Source of the DNA: Acidobacteriota bacterium
GTDB taxonomy: Bacteria > Acidobacteriota > Terriglobia > Terriglobales > Acidobacteriaceae
Direction: 5' to 3'
Assembly (NCBI GenBank): GCA_021813745.1
Contig: JAKAJO010000032.1
Coordinates: forward strand, 50,516-114,515
DNA length: 64,000 nucleotides
The stretch's first letter is position 1, and the number at the start of each line of letters is the position of its first letter. Position numbers and translations under genes: made by a program. Positions 38,384 through 46,814 of this stretch are shown in pieces. Under the pieces are notes generated by a model that had not been told where the DNA came from, did not search any database, and saw only the letters and a program-made list of their open reading frames with translations.

Positions 38384-38404
38384 AGTAAATGCTATCCTTC
38401 TGGT

Positions 38405-38869
38405 ATGTCTTCTCCGGCCCTCAAACCGATTGCCCTTCCCGACGCAGAGCAGCCGCAGGCTCAAGCATTGCAGCGCCTTCTCGACCGTGGAACGCTGACA
38501 GTGGTCTCACCTGCGGGAGAACGAATGGACCTCCCTGGATCTATCGCTGAGGTATTGAGAACGGCAGTTGGCTACCTTTCTCATGGTCAGACCGTCACGC
38601 TTGTACCGGACAATCAGGTGATCACAACGCAGCGGGCAGCGGATCTGCTCGGGCTTTCGCGTCCTTTTTTCATCAAGCTGCTCGATGCCGGCGTGATGGC
38701 ACATCACCGGGTGGGCAATCAACGGCGAGTGCACCTTCGCGATGTTCTTGCCTATGCGAGAAAGCGCGATGCCGAACGGAACGCAGCTTTGGATCGACTT
38801 TCTCGCGACGCTCTCGAAGCCGGTCTGTATGATCGGAACCGGATTCCCGCAGGCGGATCCGACGAGTGA
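38405..38869 (+). CDS. Excisionase-type HTH antitoxin
   Basis: The 154-residue product starts at ATG 38405, after the operator-like repeats. The core is a MerR/excisionase HTH, VITTQRAADLLGLSRPFFIK then LLDAGVMAHHRVGNQRRVHL, followed by a helical tail (DVLAYARKRDAERNAALDRL) that would contact the toxin. The gene overlaps the downstream PIN toxin GTG (GTGA). This arrangement is a well-known antitoxin-toxin format. It is inserted between PRTRC F and PRTRC C on the opposite strand. Confidence 0.85.
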   Translation: MSSPALKPIALPDAEQPQAQALQRLLDRGTLTVVSPAGERMDLPGSIAEVLRTAVGYLSHGQTVTLVPDNQVITTQRAADLLGLSRPFFIKLLDAGVMAHHRVGNQRRVHLRDVLAYARKRDAERNAALDRLSRDALEAGLYDRNRIPAGGSDE

Positions 38870-39426
38870 AAGAACCGCTGATCGTTATTCTCGATGCGTG
38901 CGTGCTCATCCCGATGCCGCTCGCTGACACGTTGCTTCGCCTTGCTGCACAAGGTCTCTATCGGCCCAAGTGGTCCGAAGCAATCATGCTCGAAGTGAGC
39001 AGAAACCTTCGCGAGAGTTTTGGACTTTCAGAAGAGAAGGTGCAGTATCGGGAGCGAGAAATCCGGCGTCATTTTCCGGAGGCCTGGGTCGGTGGCTTTG
39101 ACAAGCTGATTCCGAAGATGACGAATCATCCCAAGGATCGTCACGTATTGGCCGCGGCGGTACAGTCGAAAGCGCAGATCATCGTCACATACAATGGCAA
39201 GGATTTCCCTCCCGCCTCACTTGCTCCATACGCGATCACTGCGTTGGGACCATCAGCCTTTCTCAAGGCTCTCTACGAAAAGTCTCCATCTTCGATGATC
39301 GAAACTTTACATCGACAGGCGGCGGCAATCGGCCGATCGATGGACTATCTGCTCTCGCGGCTTCGCATCAATACGCCGGCATTTGCCGAATTGATCGAGA
39401 ATGAGATAGGCCATAATCAGAGCTGA
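38866..39426 (+). CDS. PIN-domain toxin
   Basis: The 186-residue product starts at a GTG overlapping the antitoxin stop. PIN acids are visible: D in IVILDACVLIPMPL, E in AIMLEVSRNLRESF, D in PKDRHVLAAAV and D in YNGKDFPP. It should be a metal-dependent RNase held in check by the upstream HTH antitoxin. It is convergent with the small PRTRC-linked gene at 39447, with only 20 bases between them. Confidence 0.85.
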   Translation: MKEPLIVILDACVLIPMPLADTLLRLAAQGLYRPKWSEAIMLEVSRNLRESFGLSEEKVQYREREIRRHFPEAWVGGFDKLIPKMTNHPKDRHVLAAAVQSKAQIIVTYNGKDFPPASLAPYAITALGPSAFLKALYEKSPSSMIETLHRQAAAIGRSMDYLLSRLRINTPAFAELIENEIGHNQS

Positions 39427-39446
39427 CCTTACTGTCGGCACAATCT

Positions 39447-39665
39447 TCAAGCGAGCGGCGCGAGCAGATCCGACGGCGCTTGGAGCGAAGTCCTGTCTGT
39501 CCCGACATGGCGTTGAGTGGCCTCAGCGATTGCGCTGGATAGAGCGCATGACTCTTTCGATTGGAGATGCCTCGTCAGAATCTGATTGGCTTCGGGAGGG
39601 GCCTCTGCAGCTTTCGCCAGGAATACAGCCGCCAGTTCCTCCCGTGTCATTGCGCGTCTGGCCAC
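39447..39665 (-). CDS. Small hypothetical protein next to PRTRC C
   Basis: The 72-residue product is read from GTG 39665, three bases after the PRTRC C stop; ATG 39650 is an alternative. It is helical (MTREELAAVFLAKAAEAPPE) with a hydrophobic C-terminal end. The spacing implies translation with PRTRC C. The family is unknown. Confidence 0.5.
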   Translation of the reverse strand: MARRAMTREELAAVFLAKAAEAPPEANQILTRHLQSKESCALSSAIAEATQRHVGTDRTSLQAPSDLLAPLA

Positions 39666-39668
39666 GGC

Positions 39669-39881
39669 TCAGCCCTTCGACCCGATGGCGCGGCTGAAGG
39701 TGTAGCGCAGCGCGCTGCCGGTATCCTCCGGCCCGGCCAATGTGGCCGTGGCGATCTCCGGATAAGTCGGTGTGAGCAGGTCGCGGACCTCCTCGGCTGT
39801 CATCTGTGGCGCGGGATCGGGAATGCGCGTGCCATGGAAATAGAACTCGCGCGGCAGTGCTTCCACTTTGAGCGTGGCCAT
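39669..39881 (-). CDS. PRTRC system protein C (ubiquitin-like)
   Basis: The 70-residue product matches PRTRC C throughout: LKVEALPREFYFHGTRIPDP then MTAEEVRDLLTPTYPEI and ATLAGPEDTG...LRYTFSRAIG. The family is regarded as a prokaryotic ubiquitin-like beta-grasp protein. The chain ends in GSKG, so a terminal glycine is available for activation by the ThiF E1 without processing. The start has GAGGAG upstream. Confidence 0.9.
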   Translation of the reverse strand: MATLKVEALPREFYFHGTRIPDPAPQMTAEEVRDLLTPTYPEIATATLAGPEDTGSALRYTFSRAIGSKG

Positions 39882-39940
39882 ATCGGTAGTCTCCTCAACC
39901 GCCCGCGATGGGCGGATTCGTTTGACTTGCTTGTTGAGCT

Positions 39941-40471
39941 TCAGAAAAGGCTGGCCTGTATCGGCATTTGTTCGATTTCTGGAGACGGCGACTCCTGCGC
40001 ATCTACAACGGGAGCCGTTGCATCTGCGTTAACTGCCTGATTGGCAGGAACACGACACTTGGCCTCCAATCGCCGAAGCATTTCCATCTCGCTTGCGCGT
40101 TCCACTTCAGCTGTGCGCAGTTGGTAGCGGGCTATATAGTTACGCTTGCGCACTTCCTGCTGAATGGCGCGCTCGACATCGGAGAACGTGTACTCCGGAT
40201 CGCCCCAGCACGGCCAGTTGAGCGTCTTCTCGATGAAGCGCAAACGGTCTCGATCGGAGGTGAACCAAGTCTCGTAAAAGGTCGGCCTATCCGTGTGGGC
40301 AATATGCCCAAAACACATCGACAGGCGGTGATAGAAATCTCTGTTGAAGAGCGTATACGTCCACTCGGCATCGATGAACCGCAGGAAGTGATTCCCGAAT
40401 TCAGCTTTTTCGGTCGCTGTCGTGAACTTGGTTGGCGAGAATTCTTCTGGAAGGAATGGCCCCTTCGGCAT
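39941..40471 (-). CDS. Hypothetical protein of the PRTRC region
   Basis: The 176-residue product starts at ATG 40471, which has GGAGG five bases upstream; the frame remains open further upstream. It contains an aromatic-rich core (RFIDAEWTYTLFNRDFYHRL and TFYETWFTSDRDRLRFIEKT), then a helical segment and a disordered tail ending PIQASLF. No JAB-type H-x-H motif is present, so it is not the missing PRTRC A isopeptidase. Function unknown. Confidence 0.65.
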   Translation of the reverse strand: MPKGPFLPEEFSPTKFTTATEKAEFGNHFLRFIDAEWTYTLFNRDFYHRLSMCFGHIAHTDRPTFYETWFTSDRDRLRFIEKTLNWPCWGDPEYTFSDVERAIQQEVRKRNYIARYQLRTAEVERASEMEMLRRLEAKCRVPANQAVNADATAPVVDAQESPSPEIEQMPIQASLF

Positions 40472-40623
40472 GAGAGCCTCCGAAGATGCTTCGAGCCAGT
40501 TCACGCAGGCTCGGGCGGTGTCTTGATAGCGAACCGGAAGTTGCCGGTAACGATTGGAACTGCTTCTCCCTCGCGAGAGGAAAGATTGTGGCACGCCAGT
40601 TCACTCCGTCCAGCAGACGTAAG

Positions 40624-40824
40624 CTACTTGCCGTTTTTCCTGACAGTGCATTGATCAGTTCTCCGTCGGCTCTTGAGTTCACAGTGAAGATCGGTCAGCT
40701 GATCGATGGTATCGGCTCCGCTGATCTGCGTCTCCTCCTCCGTGCCCAGCCATGGAAACCGCTCTTCGAGCAGTTGGAGCACCGACTCGACAAAAGTCTG
40801 CGGCAGGCGATTCTCTTTGGTCAC
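40624..40824 (-). CDS. Small hypothetical protein
   Basis: The 66-residue product starts at GTG 40824 with GAGG seven bases upstream and lies 56 bases after the helicase stop. The helical core (PQTFVESVLQLLEERFPWLG and TIDQLTDLHCELKS) looks like a real folded protein. The family is unknown. Confidence 0.5.
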   Translation of the reverse strand: MTKENRLPQTFVESVLQLLEERFPWLGTEEETQISGADTIDQLTDLHCELKSRRRTDQCTVRKNGK

Positions 40825-40880
40825 AAGATCACCTCGATCGTTGTTGTGAATGAATGGCTGATTCGCAATCCTGCGTAGTC

Positions 40881-43181
40881 TCAGCCGAAGAGGCTGAGTT
40901 GTACAGGAACCGTCGTCGCAGGCCAGGGCGTGTCTTTGATCTCGACCCGGATGGGTTCGACCAGCGCAACGCCGTCTCGATTCGGAGACGCACTGGCGGT
41001 AAGGAGTTCCGGCAAGTCAAGCAGCGAGTTGCCTTCCTGCTGAATTTGCTGAGAAGGTTGCGGCACAATCTGCCCGCGCTCTTTCTCAAGCTGACGCCAG
41101 ACAAGATCGGCAGATTCTCCGATACCGGCCTTTTCAACCAACTCGCGCGCCATCGCGCTCATCAGGTCTTCGTCGGCATCAAGCGCCATCAAGCCTTCGC
41201 CGGAGAACTTTCCCTCCATCATCAGCGCGACGAGCATCTTTTTACCCATCAGCCGCAGACAGGTTTCTTGCATCGTGCAGGCATAGTTGACAAACTTTAC
41301 CCGCACTGGATGCCGCTGGCCGATACGCCAGGATCGACGGCTCGCCTGCCGCAGCGTGTGCAGCGAGTAGCCGGTCTCGTAGAAGTAGAGCGTCGGAAAA
41401 GCCAACAAATCGAGTCCCGTTTCGACCAATTTGGGATGGCAGACGACGATCTCGATTCCTGCCTGCAATTGCCGTTCGTACCAGTCCTCGCGCTTCTCCG
41501 TTGGAACCGAAGATCTCAGTACGGCAACCCGGAAGCCGGCCTGCCGTAGAATCGTCTCCAACCGCAGCGTGACGTCCTTCTCCCCGGTGTAGGTGGCATA
41601 GACCTGGCAGCGGCGGCCTTGGCGCAACTCCTCACCAACGTCCGCGATAAGCGCGCGCTCTTTGGCGAAGAGCCGGTCTTCGGAGAGATTCACTGGTGTC
41701 GCAGCCAGAAACTTCACGTACTCCCGTGTTGAGGGATCGAATGCCCGCGCCCAGATGGCATCGAAGTTATATGGATGATCCGGGTACAAAAGCAGCGTGT
41801 TCAGCAGAATGCTCATCAAGCTCTTGTTGCCGCGGTGTTGGCGCATCGCCGAGCGAATATCGTCTTCCAACTCTTCGTAAGCTTTGGCAAGATCGGTGTC
41901 CATCTCGACCGAGACCACGCTCTCGTCGTAGCGCGGCAGGTTGTCCGCGATGTCTTCGAGCGAGAGAAAGGCTGTCGTGTTCATCAGGAACTTGCCGAAC
42001 AGAAGCGGCGAGGCTCCCGGCTTCCGCAAAACCTGAATCGTCTTCTTCGCCGACCGAGAGCAGGCGTTGTCCTCCTTGCGCACCTTTTCGATGGTCTCAA
42101 GCACGCCGTACTGTTCCTGAAAGTCGCGCCTCCCCTGACCGCCGTAGGCGAAGCCCTCGCCCGCCATCGCGTGCGGTTCCATGCGATAGAAGATGTTGAA
42201 GAGATCGTCGGCGTAGCCACCCATCAGCGTGCCGGTCAGCGCAATCAACTTACGAGCCGCACGCTGCAATACTCCAAGGCCATTACCTTGCGCCGTGTCG
42301 CCGGCCAACTGGTGAAGCTCGTCGGCAATGGCGAAATCGAACCAGCGCCGCATGTAACGGCCTGCGAACTCGATAGGCGACATACGTTGAATTCGGCTGC
42401 GGTCAGCTTGCCAGAGAGGCGAATACCGTATTGTTCCGTTCTGCGGCCTGGTCAGCATCTCAGAGAGCTTCACCTTGTCTCCGAAGTCGAGATAGGTCAG
42501 CTTCTGCCGCTCGGAATCAAGGATTGGCTGGCCAGTGTCGGGATTGACGACACCGCCGAGATTAGGCCCCGACTTCGCCTTGAGAAAGACGTGTTCCCAG
42601 AAGTAGCCCAGCTTGCCTTTATCCTTGCCGGTAATGAAGAAGGCCGGCGCCGAACACTTCTTGCGCCACTCCCGACGACTCATTCGCCGCAGATCGGAGA
42701 GCGATAGCCGTATCCCGTCATAGATGATCCGCCCCTTGCGGAGCTTGACCTCGCAGACGCCGTGCGCCTTTCTTGGATCGCCACCATTGCGCAAATCCTC
42801 GATCAAGAAAGCGCGCGCGTGCGGGATGGTCGCCAGCACCTCGCGCGCCCACTTGTGCGTGATGTGCGACGGGCACATCACCAGCGTCGTCGTGGGCCGT
42901 CCATCGGCGAGTACGTGAATCGCGCCCAGTGCCATGTACGTCTTGCCGGCGCCGCACTCAGCCACGATCCGCGCCGCTTTTGCTTGGCGTAGATACTTTG
43001 CCGTCCCGGTGATCGCCAGCGCCTGCGCCGGCAGCGCCTTGCGAAGCAGAGTCGCAATACGCGGAGCAACAGCATCAGTTGTGTTCTGCAACGGGGGGAA
43101 AGTACTGAGGATGCGCGATCCCAATTCGTTAGCGTTCGCGCGAAGGTAAGAAGCAATATCAACGATGCTCTCTTGGCTCAT
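40881..43181 (-). CDS. SNF2/DEAD-like helicase of the element
   Basis: The 766-residue product starts at ATG 43181. Walker A lies in RIVAECGAGKTYMALG and the DExH-type box is DELH in FAIADELHQLAG. Motif VI-like RQASRRSWRIGQRHPVRVKF is typical of SNF2-family ATPases. The C-terminus is acidic and ends in VPVQLSLFG. Such proteins are common in PRTRC elements, where they presumably remodel DNA or protein-DNA complexes. It is preceded on the same strand by the 43249..43902 gene and the methyltransferase-like gene. Confidence 0.85.
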   Translation of the reverse strand: MSQESIVDIASYLRANANELGSRILSTFPPLQNTTDAVAPRIATLLRKALPAQALAITGTAKYLRQAKAARIVAECGAGKTYMALGAIHVLADGRPTTTLVMCPSHITHKWAREVLATIPHARAFLIEDLRNGGDPRKAHGVCEVKLRKGRIIYDGIRLSLSDLRRMSRREWRKKCSAPAFFITGKDKGKLGYFWEHVFLKAKSGPNLGGVVNPDTGQPILDSERQKLTYLDFGDKVKLSEMLTRPQNGTIRYSPLWQADRSRIQRMSPIEFAGRYMRRWFDFAIADELHQLAGDTAQGNGLGVLQRAARKLIALTGTLMGGYADDLFNIFYRMEPHAMAGEGFAYGGQGRRDFQEQYGVLETIEKVRKEDNACSRSAKKTIQVLRKPGASPLLFGKFLMNTTAFLSLEDIADNLPRYDESVVSVEMDTDLAKAYEELEDDIRSAMRQHRGNKSLMSILLNTLLLYPDHPYNFDAIWARAFDPSTREYVKFLAATPVNLSEDRLFAKERALIADVGEELRQGRRCQVYATYTGEKDVTLRLETILRQAGFRVAVLRSSVPTEKREDWYERQLQAGIEIVVCHPKLVETGLDLLAFPTLYFYETGYSLHTLRQASRRSWRIGQRHPVRVKFVNYACTMQETCLRLMGKKMLVALMMEGKFSGEGLMALDADEDLMSAMARELVEKAGIGESADLVWRQLEKERGQIVPQPSQQIQQEGNSLLDLPELLTASASPNRDGVALVEPIRVEIKDTPWPATTVPVQLSLFG

Positions 43182-43248
43182 GTATGGAACCTCGCGGCCG
43201 AACTGTGGATTTGGAGTATGAATTGGAAATGAGCCAGCAGGGGAGCTA

Positions 43249-43902
43249 CTATTTGTCCTCCTCCCGAATCCGGCGTAGTGTCTCGAGCAGCGAGTGTTTC
43301 GGCCATTTGACCGGACCATTCTCTTCGGGAAAAACAATTGCGCCGGACTTCAGTGCCGTAGAGATCCAGGCGAGCATTTCATCGGCCGTGACGGTCACCA
43401 ACTCCGGGTCACATCCAATGCCGTCGAGCGGTTGAAAACGGCCTTCGGCTTCAAGGATGCCCGAGATGTGCTCTGCCCATTCGGGCACGGCGGGAAGACC
43501 CAGAAAGGTGGACAGCCACGCCCAAACTTCTGCATTGCTTTTGCAGGAAAGAATTGTCCGGCCTACGCTACCATTTGCGTGTACTTGTTCCGATATGGCA
43601 ATCAGATGCCGTACCGGGTGTTTCCGTCCAGGAAGAATCACCGAACTGCGATAGCACGAAGCGTGCTCGCCAAGTGTGATCTCCTTGATGGTGCCATCGG
43701 GAAAGGTCAGCGTGAAATACGCCTTCTCGTGAACCGCCGCCGTAATCGCGCCGATGTCGGAGTCGTTTCCGAACACGCCAATCAGATGCGCTTGCTCGTC
43801 CTCTCCTATATAGGAGGAAACCCTGACGCGAATCCTGGTTGAAGTCTTCTCTGTAACGCGGTGATACTCAAGCAGCCCGAGCCGCAGGTGCGCATTCTGC
43901 AT
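43249..43902 (-). CDS. Hypothetical protein overlapping the DUF6094 gene
   Basis: The 217-residue product has an N-terminal beta-rich half (RIRVRVSSYIGEDEQAHLIG, FTLTFPDGTIKEITLGEHAS) and a helical C-terminus with Trp-rich segments (VWAWLSTFLGLPAVPEWAEH). The start overlaps the end of the DUF6094 gene by 35 bases, so it is in the same operon as the methyltransferase-like protein and the helicase. The family is unknown. Confidence 0.65.
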   Translation of the reverse strand: MQNAHLRLGLLEYHRVTEKTSTRIRVRVSSYIGEDEQAHLIGVFGNDSDIGAITAAVHEKAYFTLTFPDGTIKEITLGEHASCYRSSVILPGRKHPVRHLIAISEQVHANGSVGRTILSCKSNAEVWAWLSTFLGLPAVPEWAEHISGILEAEGRFQPLDGIGCDPELVTVTADEMLAWISTALKSGAIVFPEENGPVKWPKHSLLETLRRIREEDK

Positions 43903-44944
43903 CCGTTTCTTCCTCCTGCTGGATCGGCGTTTCGGTCAGCTTCAGCGTTCTTCCGTCGGCGTAGACGAGCCGCAGTTCGTTGGCCCATCGTTCGCGGTGA
44001 TGGACAACCTCGTTCTCCTCGTCGTGCTCGACGAAGGTGGTGACATGCTTGACCGACCGCCAGCGCGCAATGTGCCGGTCGTCGCCCTGGCCGAAGACGC
44101 CATTCAGCAAGCCCGCCGTACAGAGCAGTCCGACGTGGCCTCCATGTAGAGGCGTGATCGGCTGCCCAGAGGCCACATCTTCGTGCGGCGCGAGAAACGG
44201 CATGACCTGCTTCCACGCGCCGGACTGCTGCAGCAGGTCTTCGAGCAGGTCGTAAGGAAGGCCACGATAACTGAGCGCCGTTTCGCCTGAAGGCGGTACT
44301 CGATATGGCTCGCAGGCATCGGGTCCAAGTTCCGGCAACTCTTGATAGCTCCCGTAGAGACCGATGCGCTGCAACAGGCGCTTGTTCGCGTCCACCGCCG
44401 CGCCGCGAACGTTGCTGCGTACGCCAAGCACAGCGATCTGCCGGAAGCGCACGGATTCTTCGTCGGTCATGCGGAAGACGTTGAGTGCGGTGAAATGCGA
44501 ACTCAGCAAGCCTGCGCAATCCATCAGCCGCTCAAAGGGAATGACCATCACGAGCACGCCATCTATCGCCAGCCAACAGTAGGTGTGATCGAGAAACAGC
44601 CGCTCCATGCGGTTGTTCGCCACCAAGCCAATTTCGGAGTCGTATGGGGGATTCAGATAGAGCAGCGAAAAGGACTCCGGCTTGACGACGGCGTCGAAAG
44701 CGTTGCCCTGGATGATCTCGATGCCTTTCGATTGGGCGATCGCCGCACGCTCGGCATCGAGTTCGACGCCATAACGGCGCAATTCCGCGCCTTGCGTGAT
44801 GATTTCAAATGCCGTTCCTTGCCCAACGCAGGGATCGACAACGGACGCCAGGGCGGTAAACTCAAGCAGTGCGCGAAGCCGCATGGCCTCGCTCTCAGGA
44901 AGTGGGTAATAACCCATCTTCAACCGCGCCGCGCTACGGGCCAT
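43868..44944 (-). CDS. DUF6094-type methyltransferase-like protein
   Basis: The 358-residue product has a Rossmann-type SAM fold: VVDPCVGQGTAFEII as motif I, RRYGVELDAERAAIA as motif II and LLYLNPPYDSEIG as the NPPY catalytic motif of N-methyltransferases. The rest is family specific (PFERLMDCAGLLSSHF). The NPPY motif suggests adenine, cytosine N4 or protein amide methylation. It could protect the element or act on a protein. The start has AAGGAGG upstream, and a 12-base sequence shared with the Rad52 promoter region lies 32 bases ahead. Confidence 0.8.
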   Translation of the reverse strand: MARSAARLKMGYYPLPESEAMRLRALLEFTALASVVDPCVGQGTAFEIITQGAELRRYGVELDAERAAIAQSKGIEIIQGNAFDAVVKPESFSLLYLNPPYDSEIGLVANNRMERLFLDHTYCWLAIDGVLVMVIPFERLMDCAGLLSSHFTALNVFRMTDEESVRFRQIAVLGVRSNVRGAAVDANKRLLQRIGLYGSYQELPELGPDACEPYRVPPSGETALSYRGLPYDLLEDLLQQSGAWKQVMPFLAPHEDVASGQPITPLHGGHVGLLCTAGLLNGVFGQGDDRHIARWRSVKHVTTFVEHDEENEVVHHRERWANELRLVYADGRTLKLTETPIQQEEETDAECAPAARAA

Positions 44945-44975
44945 GGTTCCTCCTTGGGCTATGAGCTCTGGGTTG

Positions 44976-44987
44976 TGAATCGGGTCG
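44976..44987 (-). promoter_or_regulatory. Shared 12-base upstream motif, copy 1
   Basis: CGACCCGATTCA (minus strand) occurs here upstream of the DUF6094 gene and again at 47790..47801 upstream of the Rad52-like gene, each time with CCTAAG a short distance before it. This may be a binding site for an element regulator. Two copies are too few to be sure. Confidence 0.3.
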
Positions 44988-45019
44988 CGTATTCTTAGGT
45001 GGGGGGTGCTTAGCGCACC

Positions 45020-45331
45020 ATGCTGAAAGACATTCTTGCCGCGATCGACAGTGAGATCGCTCGTCTCGAACAGGCCAAGGCTCTATTGAGCGCATCGGAC
45101 GTAGTTGTCGCCAGGCGCAAGCCAGGCCGGCCCGGAACAACTGCTTCTGACATTGCTCCGAAGGTTCAGAGGACCAGGAAGCGCCGTAAGATGAGCGCGG
45201 AGGCGCGGGAGCGCATCCGGCAAGCGCAGATCAAGCGGTGGGCTGCACAGAAGGGCGCACTCAAAGCGAACATGAACGCCACAGTTGCACCACTGCCCAA
45301 GGCGAAGAAGAAGCCCGCAAAAGCTGCTTGA
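45020..45331 (+). CDS. Small AT-hook/basic protein
   Basis: The 103-residue product starts with a helical coiled segment (DILAAIDSEIARLEQAKALL), then an AT-hook-like RRKPGRP, then RKRRKMSAEARERIRQAQIK and a Lys/Ala tail. The composition is that of a minor-groove DNA-binding, nucleoid-type protein. It is one of the few plus-strand genes within the backbone and is convergent with the RES toxin gene. Confidence 0.6.
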   Translation: MLKDILAAIDSEIARLEQAKALLSASDVVVARRKPGRPGTTASDIAPKVQRTRKRRKMSAEARERIRQAQIKRWAAQKGALKANMNATVAPLPKAKKKPAKAA

Positions 45332-45354
45332 TTGGACGGAGGGTTTTTGCCAGT

Positions 45355-46005
45355 TCAGGCCAGACGAATACCGTGAATGCGCAGTGCTTCCAGAAGATCC
45401 GGATCATCCTCAGATAGATTTTCGGATTGGGGATTCTCCAGTGGGAACGGCTCAAAAATTGCCCAGTTCTCTAGCGAGTGACCGTAGCGAGAGCGATAGA
45501 AAATCCCGGCAAAGTTCATGCGGTAGGCCTGCCGCGAAGCGAGTTGAGTGAGTCTTCGCGGTTCTGCTGTCTCGAGCGTGCTCAGATCGATGTCCCGTAT
45601 GCCAAGCCGCAACGCTTCTGCGGCAAGAGTCCTACGTAGCAATCCAACCCAGGCCGCCGCATAGATGTCGGCAAAGATGCCATTCAGTGTGGCTTTGCCC
45701 ATCGTTCGGCCCGTCAGCCATTCGCGCGGCAGCATTCCGACAGCGAGAAAATCGTTGTCGCCTTCGATCTCATCCAGTTCTGCGAGCAGGGACAGGTCTG
45801 GGCGGAAGCGGGCCAGCGTCTCAATAAAACAGGCCAAACGCTGCGATGAAGCATAGAGGACACGATAGTATCCATCCGGATCGTCGAAACGGTTGCCGAA
45901 GGTGCCGTCGTTCTGCGCCAGAAACCAGTCAGGCGGCTGCCACGCATCGGGGCGTCGACCAAGGCGAAAGACTGGTCCTTCGGGGCGGCGGGTTTCAAGT
46001 TCCAC
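45355..46005 (-). CDS. RES-domain toxin
   Basis: The product is 216 residues from GTG 46005, with GGAGG upstream. The RES fold is visible in RFDDPDGYYRVLYASSQRLA, in FIETLARFRPDLSLL and in FAGIFYRSRYGHSLENWAIF. RES toxins deplete NAD or modify it, stopping growth. The gene follows the Xre/MbcA-like antitoxin by 4 bases. Together they form a RES-Xre toxin-antitoxin pair. Confidence 0.85.
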   Translation of the reverse strand: MELETRRPEGPVFRLGRRPDAWQPPDWFLAQNDGTFGNRFDDPDGYYRVLYASSQRLACFIETLARFRPDLSLLAELDEIEGDNDFLAVGMLPREWLTGRTMGKATLNGIFADIYAAAWVGLLRRTLAAEALRLGIRDIDLSTLETAEPRRLTQLASRQAYRMNFAGIFYRSRYGHSLENWAIFEPFPLENPQSENLSEDDPDLLEALRIHGIRLA

Positions 46006-46009
46006 TGGC

Positions 46010-46408
46010 CTATCCTCCGGCGAGAAACGCGCGAGCGGCGCTCAGAATGGCAGGCGCCACTTCATCAATTTCACTTTCGCGCATCAGGCGCAGCGGCACT
46101 CTGTCTCCCAGTTCCGGATTCACGCCGGTCAGCCATGCCTGCACGACGCCAGGCGAATCGTGCTCGCTCAAGGTGAGCGCTACCTGAAAAGCGAAGCGTA
46201 GCCGGCTCTCCGCGTTGCCGTAAATTTCGCCGCCGGCGATCCAACGATCAACGGCGCGCACATCCTTGACGCCGCCAATATACGCGGTCAGTTTCCGCCC
46301 AACGATCTCAACCAGTTTCTCGACAATCTTTGAAGCGGGAAGCCGCAACGCCTCCCTATGGGCGAACAGATCCGGTTTGGGTAGCGATGCGGTGGCCAGA
46401 GTTGCCAT
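46010..46408 (-). CDS. Xre/MbcA/ParS-like antitoxin
   Basis: The 132-residue product starts at ATG 46408 with AAGGAGGG upstream. It contains an HTH-like segment (GRKLTAYIGGVKDVRAVDRW) and the antitoxin C-terminal pattern (RFAFQVALTLSEHDSPGVVQ then AWLTGVNPELGDRVP), typical of the partner of RES toxins. Direct repeats in its promoter suggest autorepression. Confidence 0.8.
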   Translation of the reverse strand: MATLATASLPKPDLFAHREALRLPASKIVEKLVEIVGRKLTAYIGGVKDVRAVDRWIAGGEIYGNAESRLRFAFQVALTLSEHDSPGVVQAWLTGVNPELGDRVPLRLMRESEIDEVAPAILSAARAFLAGG

Positions 46409-46456
46409 TGCGGCCCTCCTTGTAGAGCATCCACAGAGATTATCGCACAATTACGT

Positions 46457-46486
46457 CTTAAATACCTTACAAATCACACTTAAATA
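46457..46486 (-). promoter_or_regulatory. Direct repeats in the RES-Xre promoter
   Basis: TATTTAAG (minus strand) occurs twice with a 22-base pitch, about two helical turns, in an AT-rich stretch 50 bases before the antitoxin start. A GATAAT -10-like element lies closer to the gene at 46439-46444. This fits an operator for the Xre antitoxin. Confidence 0.4.
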
Positions 46487-46538
46487 TCACTTCTTTGACA
46501 AATCCAGGCAGCGGTTCGACCGTATGTCACTGATTCCA

Positions 46539-46787
46539 TTACGCCGCGCGAGGCAATCCGCGGAGCGAGACAGGAACTGGCTGCAGAGTCGGCACAGTCT
46601 TAGGACCTGGGTTATTCGGTGGCTGAGGCACCAGTTCGGCCAGCGGCAAAACGGAGATGTTCCCGCACACACCGCAAGATCCTCCGGTGGAGTTCGAGAC
46701 TGAGGTGCAACTCTCGCAGTAGACGGCTTCTACAACCGAAATACTGATGAGGCTGCGCCGAGGACGTAGAATGCTGAGTTCTCCCAT
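46539..46787 (-). CDS. Small Cys-rich protein
   Basis: The 82-residue product has a CESC pair and a CGVC pair 14 residues apart, a probable zinc ribbon, followed by a Pro-rich disordered end. The start has AGGAGGACATC upstream. It follows the Rad52-like gene by 27 bases, so it probably shares its transcript. Confidence 0.6.
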   Translation of the reverse strand: MGELSILRPRRSLISISVVEAVYCESCTSVSNSTGGSCGVCGNISVLPLAELVPQPPNNPGPKTVPTLQPVPVSLRGLPRAA

Positions 46788-46814
46788 GATGTCCTCCTGG
46801 GGTAAAGCTGCTTG

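Noticed and set aside
40401..40682. 93-codon minus-strand ORF between the helicase and the 176-residue protein
   Set aside because: It overlaps two better supported frames with good ribosome binding sites.
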